Source: Alphaproteobacteria bacterium
Lineage (GTDB): Bacteria > Pseudomonadota > Alphaproteobacteria > Sphingomonadales > Emcibacteraceae
Direction of reading: 5' to 3'
Assembly: GCA_030428615.1 (NCBI GenBank)
Contig: JAUIDN010000016.1
Location: forward strand, 1 to 64,000
Length of the DNA stretch: 64,000 bases
Positions 1 to 9,631 of this stretch are shown here, piece after piece. Position 1 is the first letter of the stretch. Every line of letters starts with the position of its first letter. A model generated the notes under the pieces. The model did not search any database. It was given only the letters and a program-made list of their open reading frames with translations, and was not told the DNA's origin. The translations under genes were made by a program, and so were the position numbers.

Positions 1-3000
1 ATCGAGCCGTTCGCGGTTTCAAAGGTGCCGGTATCCTTCACCGTAATGGTGCCATCGACATCACCGTCGTTGCTCAGAACATTCCCCGTCTGCTGGGTAT
101 CCTCGTCACCGCTGTTGCTGTCGTCCTGAGCCACAGGACCATCGTTGATATCGGCCACGTTAATGGTAATGGTTTGCGGATCGCTGTCCAGTTCGCCATC
201 ATTCACTGTAAAATTGAATGCGGCATAATCATCACCATTTTCATTTTCGTCCGGTGTAAAAACAAGTAGCCCAAGGTCGGTCGACGGAATCGTATCTCCG
301 GGGTTAACCGGGCTACCGTCAAAAGACAGCGTGCCATTGGTCGGTAAATCAATGATCGTGATATGGTCCATATTCGCGGTATCAATATCATTAAATGCAA
401 AGTCACCTTCCGAAAAGACATAATCAGTATCTTCATCAGTTGTTACTTCCTGATCAGCACTCGTCGGCGCATCATTAACCGGCGTTACATCGATGGTAAT
501 GGTTTTTTGTTCACTGTCCATTTCACCGTCATTTACCGTGAAATTAAAACTGGCGTAATCTTCCCCATTTTCGTCCGGATCCGGAGCAAATACGAGTTGT
601 TCAATATCCGCTACCGGAATATCGGTTCCTGGCGCAACGGGGGTGCCGTTAAGCAACAATGTCCCCTCTTCTGGGAGATCAACAATAGTAATATGATCAA
701 GTGTATCGCCATCCACATCGTCGAAAGCGAAATCCCCAATAGCGAATGGAATATCATTATCTTCGTCAAAAACGTAATTCAGGTCTTCTATTGTCGATAT
801 CAGTGCATTCTGCGTAAGCGGCGCATCATTTACCGGTGCAACATCAACAATCGCGTTTCCGTTGATGGTAACAAGACCATCGGTAATATCATATGTGATC
901 GGCAGGTCGTTACCGTTAAAATCAGCTGTCGGATTAAAGGTATAAGTATTGTCACCATTATCCGTGATGGTGCCAAATGCGGGATCAATAGCTACATTTG
1001 AAATGGAGAGCGCATCGCCGTCCTCATCACTTGCGTTTAACAGCAAGTCCGCCGAAGAAAACGTTATTCCAGTGTCTTCCGGCGTACTCCCGAGATCAAC
1101 CAGCGCAGTTTCCGGAGCATGGAGAATATCCACACTTATGTTTCTTGTCGCCGTTGCCTCATCACTATTACTTGCTTCCGTCGCTGTTGATGTTACCTGA
1201 ACAACAAAATCGTCCTGGCCGTCGGGTGAAAATACGCTTAACGCGTCAAGGTTCCAACCGGTTACATCCACTTCATTATCAACGTCGGTAGCCGTAAATT
1301 CGTTACCTTGATCATCGCTTAATGTCACGCCTTCAGGAATATTTGAAATAGTCACCAACAAACTTTCGGACCCATCGGTATCATTAAGTCCCGTCAAGAT
1401 ATCCGGCAAACCGATCAATGTACCTTCAAGCCCTTGTGCTTCGAGATCATCACATGTCTGAAGCGTCACAGTAATTTGTGCGTTAAGGTCGGTATAATCG
1501 CCGTCACCGCCATTTACCAGATCTTCCCAGTTTTGATTTCCAAGTGTCGGATTATCAACCAAATGATCATAATTATCCGCGTTTAACGCAGGATCACTGA
1601 AAAATGCCGGTAAGGATTCATCTGCACTGAAATAAGGGGAAAATGACGGAGCGCCATTTAATGCTACACCGCCCAAAAATGGTGTCCATTTACCGTCAAT
1701 CAAATCAAAAGTGACAGGATCACCGTCTTCAAGTGTCAAATTCTGCGTATCACCATCTGGAATCACAAAGAAGCCCAGAGTGACACCGCCGGGGTAATCG
1801 GCTGTATTAAACGAAATATCAAAATTACCACCCTCTTTCACGTTGTCCTGAATAATAGCGCCGCCGATCGGGTTTCCGTCGCTGTCCGCAACATAGTATC
1901 CGTGAGTGTTTTCAAACAACGCCACATCCGCGATCGCCGCGTAATATGTCGCGCTTATTGTCACGATACCACCGGCAGAAATATCATAAAGTCCACTGGT
2001 TTCCGGCATTTCACTGAGCAGGCAAAGGTCCGGTGTATCGGCCACCGCCGTCACATCAATGGAAAAGTCATACTCAATACTATCCGATGTCCCGTCATTT
2101 ACCGTAAACTTAAAATCACCGTAATTTTCACCGCTTGCGTCCGCTCCGGGTGTGAAGAGCAAGTTTACAATATCGCCCGCTGCGATGTCATCACCTGCCA
2201 CAACCGGATTACCAAAAAGAGTTAGATCGCCATTTGCCGGCAGTTCCGTTATTGTAATATGGTCAAGATTATCGCCGTCCACATCGGTGAAAGCAAAATC
2301 GGCTAATGAAAACCCATGCGTACCGTCCTCAGCGATTGTAATTTCATTATCTTCCGACGCCGGCGGGTCATTAACGGGTGTTACATCTATGCTGAATGTA
2401 TATTGCGCGCTGTCATCCGTGCCATCATTTACGGTAAAATCAAACGTAGCATAGTCATCACCATTTTCATTTGCGTCCGGTGTAAAGACAAGTAGCCCAA
2501 GGTCGGTTGAGGGAATCGTATCCCCGGGATTGACCGGGTTGCCGTCAAAAGACAGCGTGCCATTGGCAGGCAAATCCACAATCGTGATGTGATCAAAATT
2601 GTCGCCTTCAATATCGCTGAACGCAAAATCATCGAGTCCGAAAGTATAGGAACTGTCCTCTTCAATAACGGCTGCGTCATCTGCAGAAACTGGCAAATCG
2701 TTTATAGATGTTACATCAATGCTAAAGGTGTACGGCTCGCTATCAACGGCTCCGTCGTTTACGGTAAAATTAAATGTAGCGTAATCATCACCATTTTCAT
2801 TTGCGTCCGGTGTAAAGACAAGTAGCCCAAGGTCGGTTGAGGGAATCGTATCCCCGGGATTAACCGGGCTGCCGTCAAAAGACAGCGTGCCATTGGCAGG
2901 CAAATCCACAATCGTGATGTGATCAAAATTGTCGCCTTCAATATCGCTGAAGGCAAAATCATCTAAAGAAAATATATAAGAACTATCCTCATCAATGACG

Positions 3001-3851
3001 GCAATATTATCCTCTGATGAAGGTGGGTCGTTGACGGGAAGTACATCTATGATCGCTGTACCGGGTATAGTCGCACTACCGTCAGAGATTGTATAGGATA
3101 TTGGCAAATCATTACCGTTAAAATCTGGTGCCGGCTCAAATGTGTATGTTCCGTCACCATTATCAATAATTGTACCAAAATCCGGATTGATCGAAACATC
3201 ACCTATTATTAATTCGTCCCCATCAGGATCTGTTGCATTGGAAAGCAAATCTTCAACAGAAAAGCTCCTTGATGTATCCTCATCCGTCGAACCAAGATCA
3301 ACAGCCCTTGTTTCAGGGGCCCCGTTTTCATCTTCCGGCAATAAAGCATTTTCAAGTTCTGAAAGGGCATCCGTCAATGGAGTAATTCCAGCTGCATTCG
3401 GGGCAGAAACACCCTCCAGCTGATTAACGTCTGGTTGATTTTCCGCTACCTCTTCGATATCCACCTGTGGTGTCGCACGACCCGAAGATTGGAATGCATC
3501 TTCCGTCGATCTCTGAAAACCTGTTGGTGCAAATCCATCCCCCGATGGCTCTATTGTTCCACCGTCAGGCACCGGATATGACCGCCCGCCCGGACTTATT
3601 GCATCCAAAGACTGTGGCTGTACGCTTGTTTTTTCTTCCTCTTGACCGGTCGCAATGCCTTCACCGTCGCGTCCACCCAAATGAATATTGGATTTGGTAT
3701 GGGTATCTTCATTACCCTGCTGCGTTTCTGGTGAAAGACGGCTATCTATCTCATTCTTATTCTGGACCCGATCAATCCCCTGCAAAATAGGATCATTCTC
3801 TTCCGTTGAAACAGATTTATTCTTATTGGTCATAGGCCCTTTATCAGCCAT
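1..3851 (-). CDS. Giant cadherin-repeat surface protein, probable type I secretion substrate (partial, N-terminal 1283 codons)
   Basis: The reading frame opens at an ATG (3849-3851) and is still open at the window edge. The first ~180 residues are polar, low in complexity and have no Sec signal. From about residue 184 come tandem cadherin/VCBS-like units of roughly 100-110 residues, with recurring DxDGD, PxNGTL, FTPD, FTVNDG and VNDxP motifs. About residues 604-800 break the array with a different block (GYYVADSDGNP, PIGGAIIQDN) that resembles DUF4114. Cadherin-like units then resume. The absence of a Sec signal and the divergent T1SS operon next door suggest export through that system and a role in adhesion or biofilm; this is inference. 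The C-terminal RTX repeats and secretion signal that would settle it lie outside the window. Confidence 0.85.
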   Translation of the reverse strand, partial: MADKGPMTNKNKSVSTEENDPILQGIDRVQNKNEIDSRLSPETQQGNEDTHTKSNIHLGGRDGEGIATGQEEEKTSVQPQSLDAISPGGRSYPVPDGGTIEPSGDGFAPTGFQRSTEDAFQSSGRATPQVDIEEVAENQPDVNQLEGVSAPNAAGITPLTDALSELENALLPEDENGAPETRAVDLGSTDEDTSRSFSVEDLLSNATDPDGDELIIGDVSINPDFGTIIDNGDGTYTFEPAPDFNGNDLPISYTISDGSATIPGTAIIDVLPVNDPPSSEDNIAVIDEDSSYIFSLDDFAFSDIEGDNFDHITIVDLPANGTLSFDGSPVNPGDTIPSTDLGLLVFTPDANENGDDYATFNFTVNDGAVDSEPYTFSIDVTSINDLPVSADDAAVIEEDSSYTFGLDDFAFSDIEGDNFDHITIVDLPANGTLSFDGNPVNPGDTIPSTDLGLLVFTPDANENGDDYATFDFTVNDGTDDSAQYTFSIDVTPVNDPPASEDNEITIAEDGTHGFSLADFAFTDVDGDNLDHITITELPANGDLTLFGNPVVAGDDIAAGDIVNLLFTPGADASGENYGDFKFTVNDGTSDSIEYDFSIDVTAVADTPDLCLLSEMPETSGLYDISAGGIVTISATYYAAIADVALFENTHGYYVADSDGNPIGGAIIQDNVKEGGNFDISFNTADYPGGVTLGFFVIPDGDTQNLTLEDGDPVTFDLIDGKWTPFLGGVALNGAPSFSPYFSADESLPAFFSDPALNADNYDHLVDNPTLGNQNWEDLVNGGDGDYTDLNAQITVTLQTCDDLEAQGLEGTLIGLPDILTGLNDTDGSESLLVTISNIPEGVTLSDDQGNEFTATDVDNEVDVTGWNLDALSVFSPDGQDDFVVQVTSTATEASNSDEATATRNISVDILHAPETALVDLGSTPEDTGITFSSADLLLNASDEDGDALSISNVAIDPAFGTITDNGDNTYTFNPTADFNGNDLPITYDITDGLVTINGNAIVDVAPVNDAPLTQNALISTIEDLNYVFDEDNDIPFAIGDFAFDDVDGDTLDHITIVDLPEEGTLLLNGTPVAPGTDIPVADIEQLVFAPDPDENGEDYASFNFTVNDGEMDSEQKTITIDVTPVNDAPTSADQEVTTDEDTDYVFSEGDFAFNDIDTANMDHITIIDLPTNGTLSFDGSPVNPGDTIPSTDLGLLVFTPDENENGDDYAAFNFTVNDGELDSDPQTITINVADINDGPVAQDDSNSGDEDTQQTGNVLSNDGDVDGTITVKDTGTFETANGS
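2461..2963 (-). repeat. Near-identical tandem copy of a cadherin-like unit (330-bp period)
   Basis: Positions 2461-2633 and 2791-2963 are the same 173 bp with only three mismatches that I could count, offset by 330 bp, i.e. one 110-residue protein unit. A more diverged third copy starts near 235. Other units in the same gene differ far more at the DNA level, so this pair looks recently duplicated or homogenised. Confidence 0.9.
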
Positions 3852-4279
3852 TTGATAACTCCGACTAAACTTGATCAATATAACTTAAATTATATCAAAA
3901 TTTTATACTACAATACATCTTATTGCGCGCTCGACGCAATAAACCGTTGTCCGTTATATCAAAAAGGGGTGAACAAATGGTTTCTACAAATGGTTAATAT
4001 GCCCTTAACAATATACATAACTGTGTCAGAATTGAGCTTATCCAATAAAATTAAACAAAATATTAAGATTAACTTAACCCTTTATTTTACAAGTTATTTA
4101 AATAACTTTTGTTCCGGTTAACCAAAATTCAACAAATGTGTATTAGCAATCATAAACTACTAAAATTTTATCGTTCTTGTTGATGTAAAAATAAACTTGT
4201 CTATAACGATATAAATAAATTGTTATGGTTAATATTTATGGTTAATATAATTCAAAAAGACAGTTAAAAGAAACGGTTT
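3852..4279. promoter_or_regulatory. AT-rich divergent control region between the adhesin and T1SS genes
   Basis: These 428 bases separate the start of the giant adhesin (minus) from the first ABC gene (plus). They are strongly AT-rich, and I see no credible gene. A perfect 18-bp palindrome, AAGTTATTTAAATAACTT, lies at 4091-4108, and there are several TTAA-rich stretches. Promoters for both directions must lie here, but I cannot assign -35/-10 boxes with confidence. Confidence 0.5.
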
Positions 4280-5983
4280 ATGATACAAAGTAAAAATAAT
4301 TTTTCACAAGATACTGTTGAGCAAATAAGGGATGGGTTAAAACCGGTTTTCAGGACAGATATTATTCTATCATCGTTCGTGATAAATTTATTATCACTGG
4401 CATTACCAATGGTATTGCTTCAGGTGTATGACCGCCTGATCCCGAATCAAGCCTTAAATACACTCAGTATGCTTATTATCGGTCTTCTAATTGTATTATT
4501 CATGGATGTCCTTTTACGCACCGCGAGATCGTATCTCGTCGGTTGGATCGGCGCACAATATGAGCACGATACGGGCTGTAATGCCATAAGTCATATCGTC
4601 CGGGGAAATTTGAGCGAACTGGAAGCCGTAGCATCCGGTGAACAGTTGGATCGCCTCAACGCAATCGACGCAATTCGGGACTTCTATGGTAGTCAAGCCA
4701 GTATGGCGATAATGGATCTGCCATTCGTTCTGCTTTTCCTTGGGGTTCTTTGGTATATTGGCGGCGCACTTATTGTTGTACCGATAATACTTCTGGTACT
4801 ACTAGGCTGGATAGCTTTCAAACTGGGTCTTTATCTGCGTGATGCGATTGAGGACGACGCTCTTTGGGAAGATCGCAAATATAGTTTCATTATCGAAGTG
4901 CTTCGCGGCGTTCATTCCGTGAAGAGCATGGCAATGGAAAGCCTTATGGACCGTCGTTATGAAAAGCTTATGGAGAATTGCTCTAAATCAAGCTACAACG
5001 TGATTTATTTAAACAGCCTCGCTCAGGGGATCGGCACAACTTTCTCCCAGATAACGATGGTGGCGGTAGCCAGTGTCGGAAGTTGGATGGTTGTTAACAA
5101 TGACATAACGCTCGGTGCACTCGCCGCGAGCATATTACTTGCCGGCAGAACCGTTCAACCCCTTCTTCGAGCACTGGGCATATGGACAAGATTCCAACAT
5201 ATTCAAATTGCCCATGATAAGCTGACAACCATTGATCATATTGGTCAGGAACGCACGGAAGAAACAGAAGAAATCGACCGAATTGATACGATCGAACTTA
5301 AAAACTTTAATTTCAAATATAATGATGACGATGATTTTGCGTTAAATAATATCAATCTTAAAGTGAACCACGGTGACATTATAGGAATTCGTGGCGGCAA
5401 TAGCAGTGGTAAATCAACCCTCCTGTGGGCCATGATGGGCGGTATCATTCCGACTTCAGGCGAATTGCTGATAAATGGGGAAAACCCCAAAAAATACAGC
5501 ACAAACAGTATTCGTAGCCGTATCGCGTATCTCCCGAGCCAGCCGGTTATGTTTCAGGGCACCATCCTTGACAACCTAACAATGTTTCAGGGTGATGAGA
5601 AAATCGATGCCGTAATGAAAGCAGCGGAGCATATGGACTTAAGTCAGATCTTAGTGCGTATGCCGGAAGGTTTTGAAACCATGGTTGGCGACGCATCACA
5701 AAATGAATTACCTGCAGGTATAGTTCAGCGGATCGCAATTGTCCGGGCTTTGGCTTCAAATCCCGATGTTATCCTGTTCGACGAGGCAAATTCAGGTTTG
5801 GACAGCAACGCCGACGAAGATCTGAAAGGACTTATGGAAAAATTAAAGGGCAAATGCACGATCGTCCTCGTAAGTTTTCGACCATCTCTTCTTAAACTTG
5901 CCGACCGGCATTACGATCTGAAGAACGGGGAACTGATTGAAAATACTTCCTCAAAAAATCAAGGGGAATTGCCCAATGGCTAA
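4280..5983 (+). CDS. Type I secretion ABC transporter, PrtD-like, with altered signature and H-loop
   Basis: An inner-membrane ABC exporter half-transporter of 567 residues: a six-helix membrane domain (about 30-310) and a C-terminal nucleotide-binding domain (about 345-560). Walker A is GGNSSGKST, the Q-loop is LPSQP and Walker B is VILFDEA with the catalytic Glu present. Two conserved sites are unusual: the LSGGQ signature reads LPAGI, and the H-loop His of the usual SHRP is Phe (VSFRP). Its stop overlaps the next ABC gene by 8 bases and HlyD follows, so the three form one operon. The odd NBD suggests it works as a heterodimer with the second ABC protein; a canonical PrtD homodimer is the alternative. 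Confidence 0.85.
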   Translation: MIQSKNNFSQDTVEQIRDGLKPVFRTDIILSSFVINLLSLALPMVLLQVYDRLIPNQALNTLSMLIIGLLIVLFMDVLLRTARSYLVGWIGAQYEHDTGCNAISHIVRGNLSELEAVASGEQLDRLNAIDAIRDFYGSQASMAIMDLPFVLLFLGVLWYIGGALIVVPIILLVLLGWIAFKLGLYLRDAIEDDALWEDRKYSFIIEVLRGVHSVKSMAMESLMDRRYEKLMENCSKSSYNVIYLNSLAQGIGTTFSQITMVAVASVGSWMVVNNDITLGALAASILLAGRTVQPLLRALGIWTRFQHIQIAHDKLTTIDHIGQERTEETEEIDRIDTIELKNFNFKYNDDDDFALNNINLKVNHGDIIGIRGGNSSGKSTLLWAMMGGIIPTSGELLINGENPKKYSTNSIRSRIAYLPSQPVMFQGTILDNLTMFQGDEKIDAVMKAAEHMDLSQILVRMPEGFETMVGDASQNELPAGIVQRIAIVRALASNPDVILFDEANSGLDSNADEDLKGLMEKLKGKCTIVLVSFRPSLLKLADRHYDLKNGELIENTSSKNQGELPNG

Positions 5984-8174
5984 AACCGGAAGCCGCTTGA
6001 TCATCGCAAAGGCCGATCAGTTTGAACATGCCCTTACAACGGGTGAAATCGGTTCATTTAAGGCAACGTCATCATTTGCCGCCTGTATGCTACCCTTACT
6101 TCAGGCATTGGGATGGCGCGGGCAGACACGTTATCTGTTTGAAGCACTGCCGCATTTCGCCGACACGCTTACTCTTACTGAATTCAGAAACACACTGGCG
6201 AACCTGCATTATAAAACCGATCCTGTAGAAGGTGTTGATTTAAACACCGTTGACCCCCGACTTTTCCCATGTCTTTATACAAACAGCGATGGCAAGCCAT
6301 ATGTTCTTCTTTCCAAAGATGACAACGGGATCAAGGTATTTGACAGTGAGTTAAAATCAGAAGTCTATCTTGATGACAGTGAAATGACCGGAGATGCTTA
6401 TTTCCTTTCATCAAAACACGCTTCTCAAACCAATAAAGAAACCGAAGAAGCCCCGTCAGACAACTGGATTTCTGATTTATTTCTGAGATTCAAGAAAGAA
6501 ATCAAAGAACTGTTATGGATGACGTTCCTACTCAATGTCTTTGCGCTTCTTGTTCCGCTTTTTATTATGACCGTCTATGATCAGGTGATCCCTTCTCAAT
6601 CTGGTAAAACACTGATCTATCTGGTTCTGGGAATTAGCTTTGCCATCCTTTGCGAAGTTGCATTAAGGCTGCACAGATCAAAGTTCGTGGCCTATATTGG
6701 GGCCAGGGTGGAAAATATTGTCGCTACGGCGACTTTTGAAAAGCTGCTCGGGTTACCCTCAATAATGACAGAATCCGCACCGATTGGTACACAGGTTTCA
6801 CGGTTAAAGGAATTTGACGTAATCAAGGGATTATTTTCAAGCACACTGATCAATGTGATACTCGAGCTTCCGTTCGTCTTTATTTTCATCGCTGTTATCG
6901 CTGCATTAGGGGGCTTCCTTGCCCTTATCCCAGTTGTGATGATGCTTGTATTCTTGGTCATAGCCGCCATAATGATTCCCGCCACAAAAAGACGCGTCAC
7001 CAAATCAACCCGTGCGCGGGCGAAAAGACATGGTTTTCTTGTGGAAACACTAACCAATTTAAGAACAATCAAGCAAACTGCTTCTGAAGAATCCTGGATT
7101 CAACGCTACAGAGATTTGTCAGCGGAAACAGCTTATGCCCAATTCAGATCGTCCCAGGTATCTTTCCTGCTTCAAAGTCTGGCGCAGGCAATCATGCTGG
7201 GGTCTGGCGTGGCCACCATTGGATTTGGCGTGTTAAAGGTTATTGAGGGTGAAATGACCATAGGTGCGATGATTGCGACAATGGCGTTGATTTGGAGGGT
7301 TTTATCACCACTGCAGAATTTATTCCTTACACTCACAAGGCTGGAATATACACTAAGCAGTATTAAACAGATAAATACTCTCATGAAGCTGAAAACGGAA
7401 ATTAATCCGAATCCGGATAATATAAGCCAACGGGAATTTGTGGGGCATATTTTGTTTGATCGCGTCAGCTTCCGTTACCGTCAGGGCAGTGAACCTGCTC
7501 TCCTTGGAACAAGTTTCGAAATTCAGCCAAATGAAATGATGGCCATCATCGGGCCAAACGCATCCGGAAAATCAACTATCCTAAAAGTCATTCTTGCCAT
7601 GTATCAAAACCAGGCTGGCCAGGTAATCGTCGATGGCATGGATATCCGCCAGATCAATCCACTGACTTTACGGCAGAATATTGCCTATGTTCCTCAGGAA
7701 TCACGCTTTTTCCATGGGACTATAGCGCAAAACATGCGCCTTTCTCACCCTACTGCCACGGATGATGAACTTAATGAGGCTTGCGAACTTGCCAATCTTT
7801 CAGCGGATGTGGAACAATTGCCCGACGGCCTTGAAACGCGAATTGGTGATCAAACCGTTCACGGTATGCCTTCCGGATTTAAGCAACGTTTAAATCTGGC
7901 TCGGGCTTATCTGAAGAAAGCGCCAATACTGCTTCTTGATGAACCCGGTCAAACGCTCGATTTTGACGCTGATAAGGCCTTCATCGATTCACTAAGAAAA
8001 TTAAAAGGGACATGTACAATTATTATGGTTTCGCATCGCCCAAGCCATATAAAATTGTGTGACAAAGTCCTTTCAATGGAAAATGGAATGGTAGTTAATC
8101 TGACAACACCAGAAGAACTCTACCCAGCACCTGACACCCAAACGCCTCAAGTAGAAAATGGGAACCGTGTATAA
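5976..8174 (+). CDS. Type I secretion ABC transporter with N-terminal C39-like domain (LapB-like)
   Basis: Order of domains: a ~150-residue N-terminal domain resembling the inactive C39-like domain of LapB/HlyB-type exporters, a six-helix membrane domain (about 180-470) and an NBD (about 490-725). The start used is the ATG at 5976, with AAGGGGAA just before it; an upstream in-frame TTG at 5937 is less likely. The NBD has Walker A GPNASGKST, Q-loop VPQES, Walker B ILLLDEP and an intact H-loop VSHRP, but the signature reads MPSGF instead of LSGGQ. Pro replaces the signature Ser here as in the upstream partner (LPAGI). It overlaps hlyD by one base (TAATG). Probable role: substrate-recognising half of the exporter for the giant protein encoded divergently. 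Confidence 0.85.
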   Translation: MAKTGSRLIIAKADQFEHALTTGEIGSFKATSSFAACMLPLLQALGWRGQTRYLFEALPHFADTLTLTEFRNTLANLHYKTDPVEGVDLNTVDPRLFPCLYTNSDGKPYVLLSKDDNGIKVFDSELKSEVYLDDSEMTGDAYFLSSKHASQTNKETEEAPSDNWISDLFLRFKKEIKELLWMTFLLNVFALLVPLFIMTVYDQVIPSQSGKTLIYLVLGISFAILCEVALRLHRSKFVAYIGARVENIVATATFEKLLGLPSIMTESAPIGTQVSRLKEFDVIKGLFSSTLINVILELPFVFIFIAVIAALGGFLALIPVVMMLVFLVIAAIMIPATKRRVTKSTRARAKRHGFLVETLTNLRTIKQTASEESWIQRYRDLSAETAYAQFRSSQVSFLLQSLAQAIMLGSGVATIGFGVLKVIEGEMTIGAMIATMALIWRVLSPLQNLFLTLTRLEYTLSSIKQINTLMKLKTEINPNPDNISQREFVGHILFDRVSFRYRQGSEPALLGTSFEIQPNEMMAIIGPNASGKSTILKVILAMYQNQAGQVIVDGMDIRQINPLTLRQNIAYVPQESRFFHGTIAQNMRLSHPTATDDELNEACELANLSADVEQLPDGLETRIGDQTVHGMPSGFKQRLNLARAYLKKAPILLLDEPGQTLDFDADKAFIDSLRKLKGTCTIIMVSHRPSHIKLCDKVLSMENGMVVNLTTPEELYPAPDTQTPQVENGNRV

Positions 8175-9595
8175 TGACTACTGAAAATGCAATAACACCT
8201 GATGAAAATACTGAAGGTTCGAAAGCCCTGGCAGTAAACAAGACAAAAAAAGCCTTGGGATCAATCATTGGCGACACGAAAAAGCCAACTCAATATTACG
8301 CAAAGTTCTTGTCGCGTGCGACCCTGCTTGAAGAATCCGGCCCGCCAAAATCTGCGATCAGCACCATTCGCGTTATTTTTGGAATTGTCGTCGTGTGTAT
8401 CCTTGGATCGTGTGTCGCTACATTGAATGAAACAAGTGTGGCACCGGGAGAGGTCGTGCCTTCAACATCTGTTCAACCCGTTCAGCATCTTGAGGGTGGT
8501 ATCGTCGAAGAAGTATTGGTTAAAGACGGCGATGTCGTTAAAAAAGGGCAGCCCCTTATCAGACTTGAATCAACCTCTACAATGTCAGAGCTAAACCGAA
8601 CAAAAGCACGTTATGTTTCTCTGGATATGCAAATGAGGAGACTTCGTGACTTCGCACTCGGTGAAAAGGCTGACTTTTCGGATTATGAAGATGAATATCC
8701 TGTGATCGCCCTGGATCAGGAAAAAATCCTAAACCAGCAAAAAGAATCAAGAACTGCTCAGGAAAGCGTGTATCTTTCAAAAATTGCCAACTCAAGAAAC
8801 CGGCTATCGGTACTTGAACAGCAGGAAGCATCCTTGCTGCAAGCAATGAATATCGTTGGTGAGGAACTGCAAATTCGTGAAGAGCTGACGGAAAAAGGCC
8901 TCGGCTCAAAGATAAAGCTTCTGGAAATTCAGGGCGAGTATGTTGCTGCCAAAGGGGCATATGACACTGCCGTTGAACAAAAAATCGGTGTTGTCGCCAA
9001 TATCAACGAAGCAGAAGGAAATCTGACACAACTTCGCGAAAGGCTTAATTCAGAAGCATTGGACCAGCTGGGACAAATGATCGAAGAAAGCGTTCAGCTG
9101 CAATCGGAGCTAAAACGCCTGAATGATAAAGTTGCCCGTCTTAATATTCTTTCGCCGGTGGATGGCATTGTAAAGGGACTAAAATACAGGGCATACGCTA
9201 GTGTTATCCCTCCGGGTGACATGGTTGCGCAAATTGTCCCTAATGGTGACGCCCTTATCGCAGAGGTTCGCATCTCACCTCGTGACGTTGGCCATGTCGA
9301 AAATGGCAGCGAAGTACTATTGAAGGTGGATACCTACAACTATGCACTTTATGGCGGGATTGAAGCCCAGCTAACAAACGTATCCGCATCATCATTCCTT
9401 GATGAGCAGGGTAACGCTTACTTCAAAGGATACATCGAACTCCCGCAGAATTATGTGGGAGCAGATTCCGCAGCCAACCGGATAACCCCGGGAATGACTT
9501 TAGTAGCGGATATAAAAACCGGCGAAAAAACCCTAATGGCTTATCTGATGAGGCCGATAAGAAATGCTGTCTCAACATCGTTCAGAGAAAGATAA
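8174..9595 (+). CDS. HlyD-family membrane fusion protein of type I secretion
   Basis: A periplasmic adaptor linking the ABC exporter to an outer-membrane TolC-like channel. A cytoplasmic N-terminus of about 70 residues is followed by one membrane helix, then the classical PVQHLEGGIVEEVLVKDGD lipoyl half-motif (about 97-115), a long coiled-coil hairpin (about 130-325) and a C-terminal beta-barrel with LSPVDGIVKGL. Its ATG overlaps the stop of the preceding ABC gene, and a strong terminator follows. No TolC/LapE outer-membrane gene lies in the window, so that partner must be elsewhere. Confidence 0.93.
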   Translation: MTTENAITPDENTEGSKALAVNKTKKALGSIIGDTKKPTQYYAKFLSRATLLEESGPPKSAISTIRVIFGIVVVCILGSCVATLNETSVAPGEVVPSTSVQPVQHLEGGIVEEVLVKDGDVVKKGQPLIRLESTSTMSELNRTKARYVSLDMQMRRLRDFALGEKADFSDYEDEYPVIALDQEKILNQQKESRTAQESVYLSKIANSRNRLSVLEQQEASLLQAMNIVGEELQIREELTEKGLGSKIKLLEIQGEYVAAKGAYDTAVEQKIGVVANINEAEGNLTQLRERLNSEALDQLGQMIEESVQLQSELKRLNDKVARLNILSPVDGIVKGLKYRAYASVIPPGDMVAQIVPNGDALIAEVRISPRDVGHVENGSEVLLKVDTYNYALYGGIEAQLTNVSASSFLDEQGNAYFKGYIELPQNYVGADSAANRITPGMTLVADIKTGEKTLMAYLMRPIRNAVSTSFRER

Positions 9596-9602
9596 CAAAC
9601 TT

Positions 9603-9630
9603 AAAAACCCCGACTTAGTCGGGGTTTTTT
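9603..9630. terminator. Bidirectional rho-independent terminator between hlyD and gshB
   Basis: A 7-bp stem (CCCCGAC 9608-9614, loop TTA, GTCGGGG 9618-9624) has five A on the left and six T on the right, so it can end both the T1SS operon and the convergent gshB operon. Confidence 0.9.
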
Positions 9631-9631
9631 G

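Noticed and set aside
363-1001. 212-codon plus-strand open frame opposite the giant adhesin
   Set aside because: It lies fully inside the repeat-coding minus-strand gene, and its composition mirrors the repeats; no ribosome-binding site or family match.
3852-4121. 89-codon plus-strand frame in the adhesin/T1SS gap
   Set aside because: AT-rich, low complexity, no good start signal and no recognisable motif; more likely control DNA.
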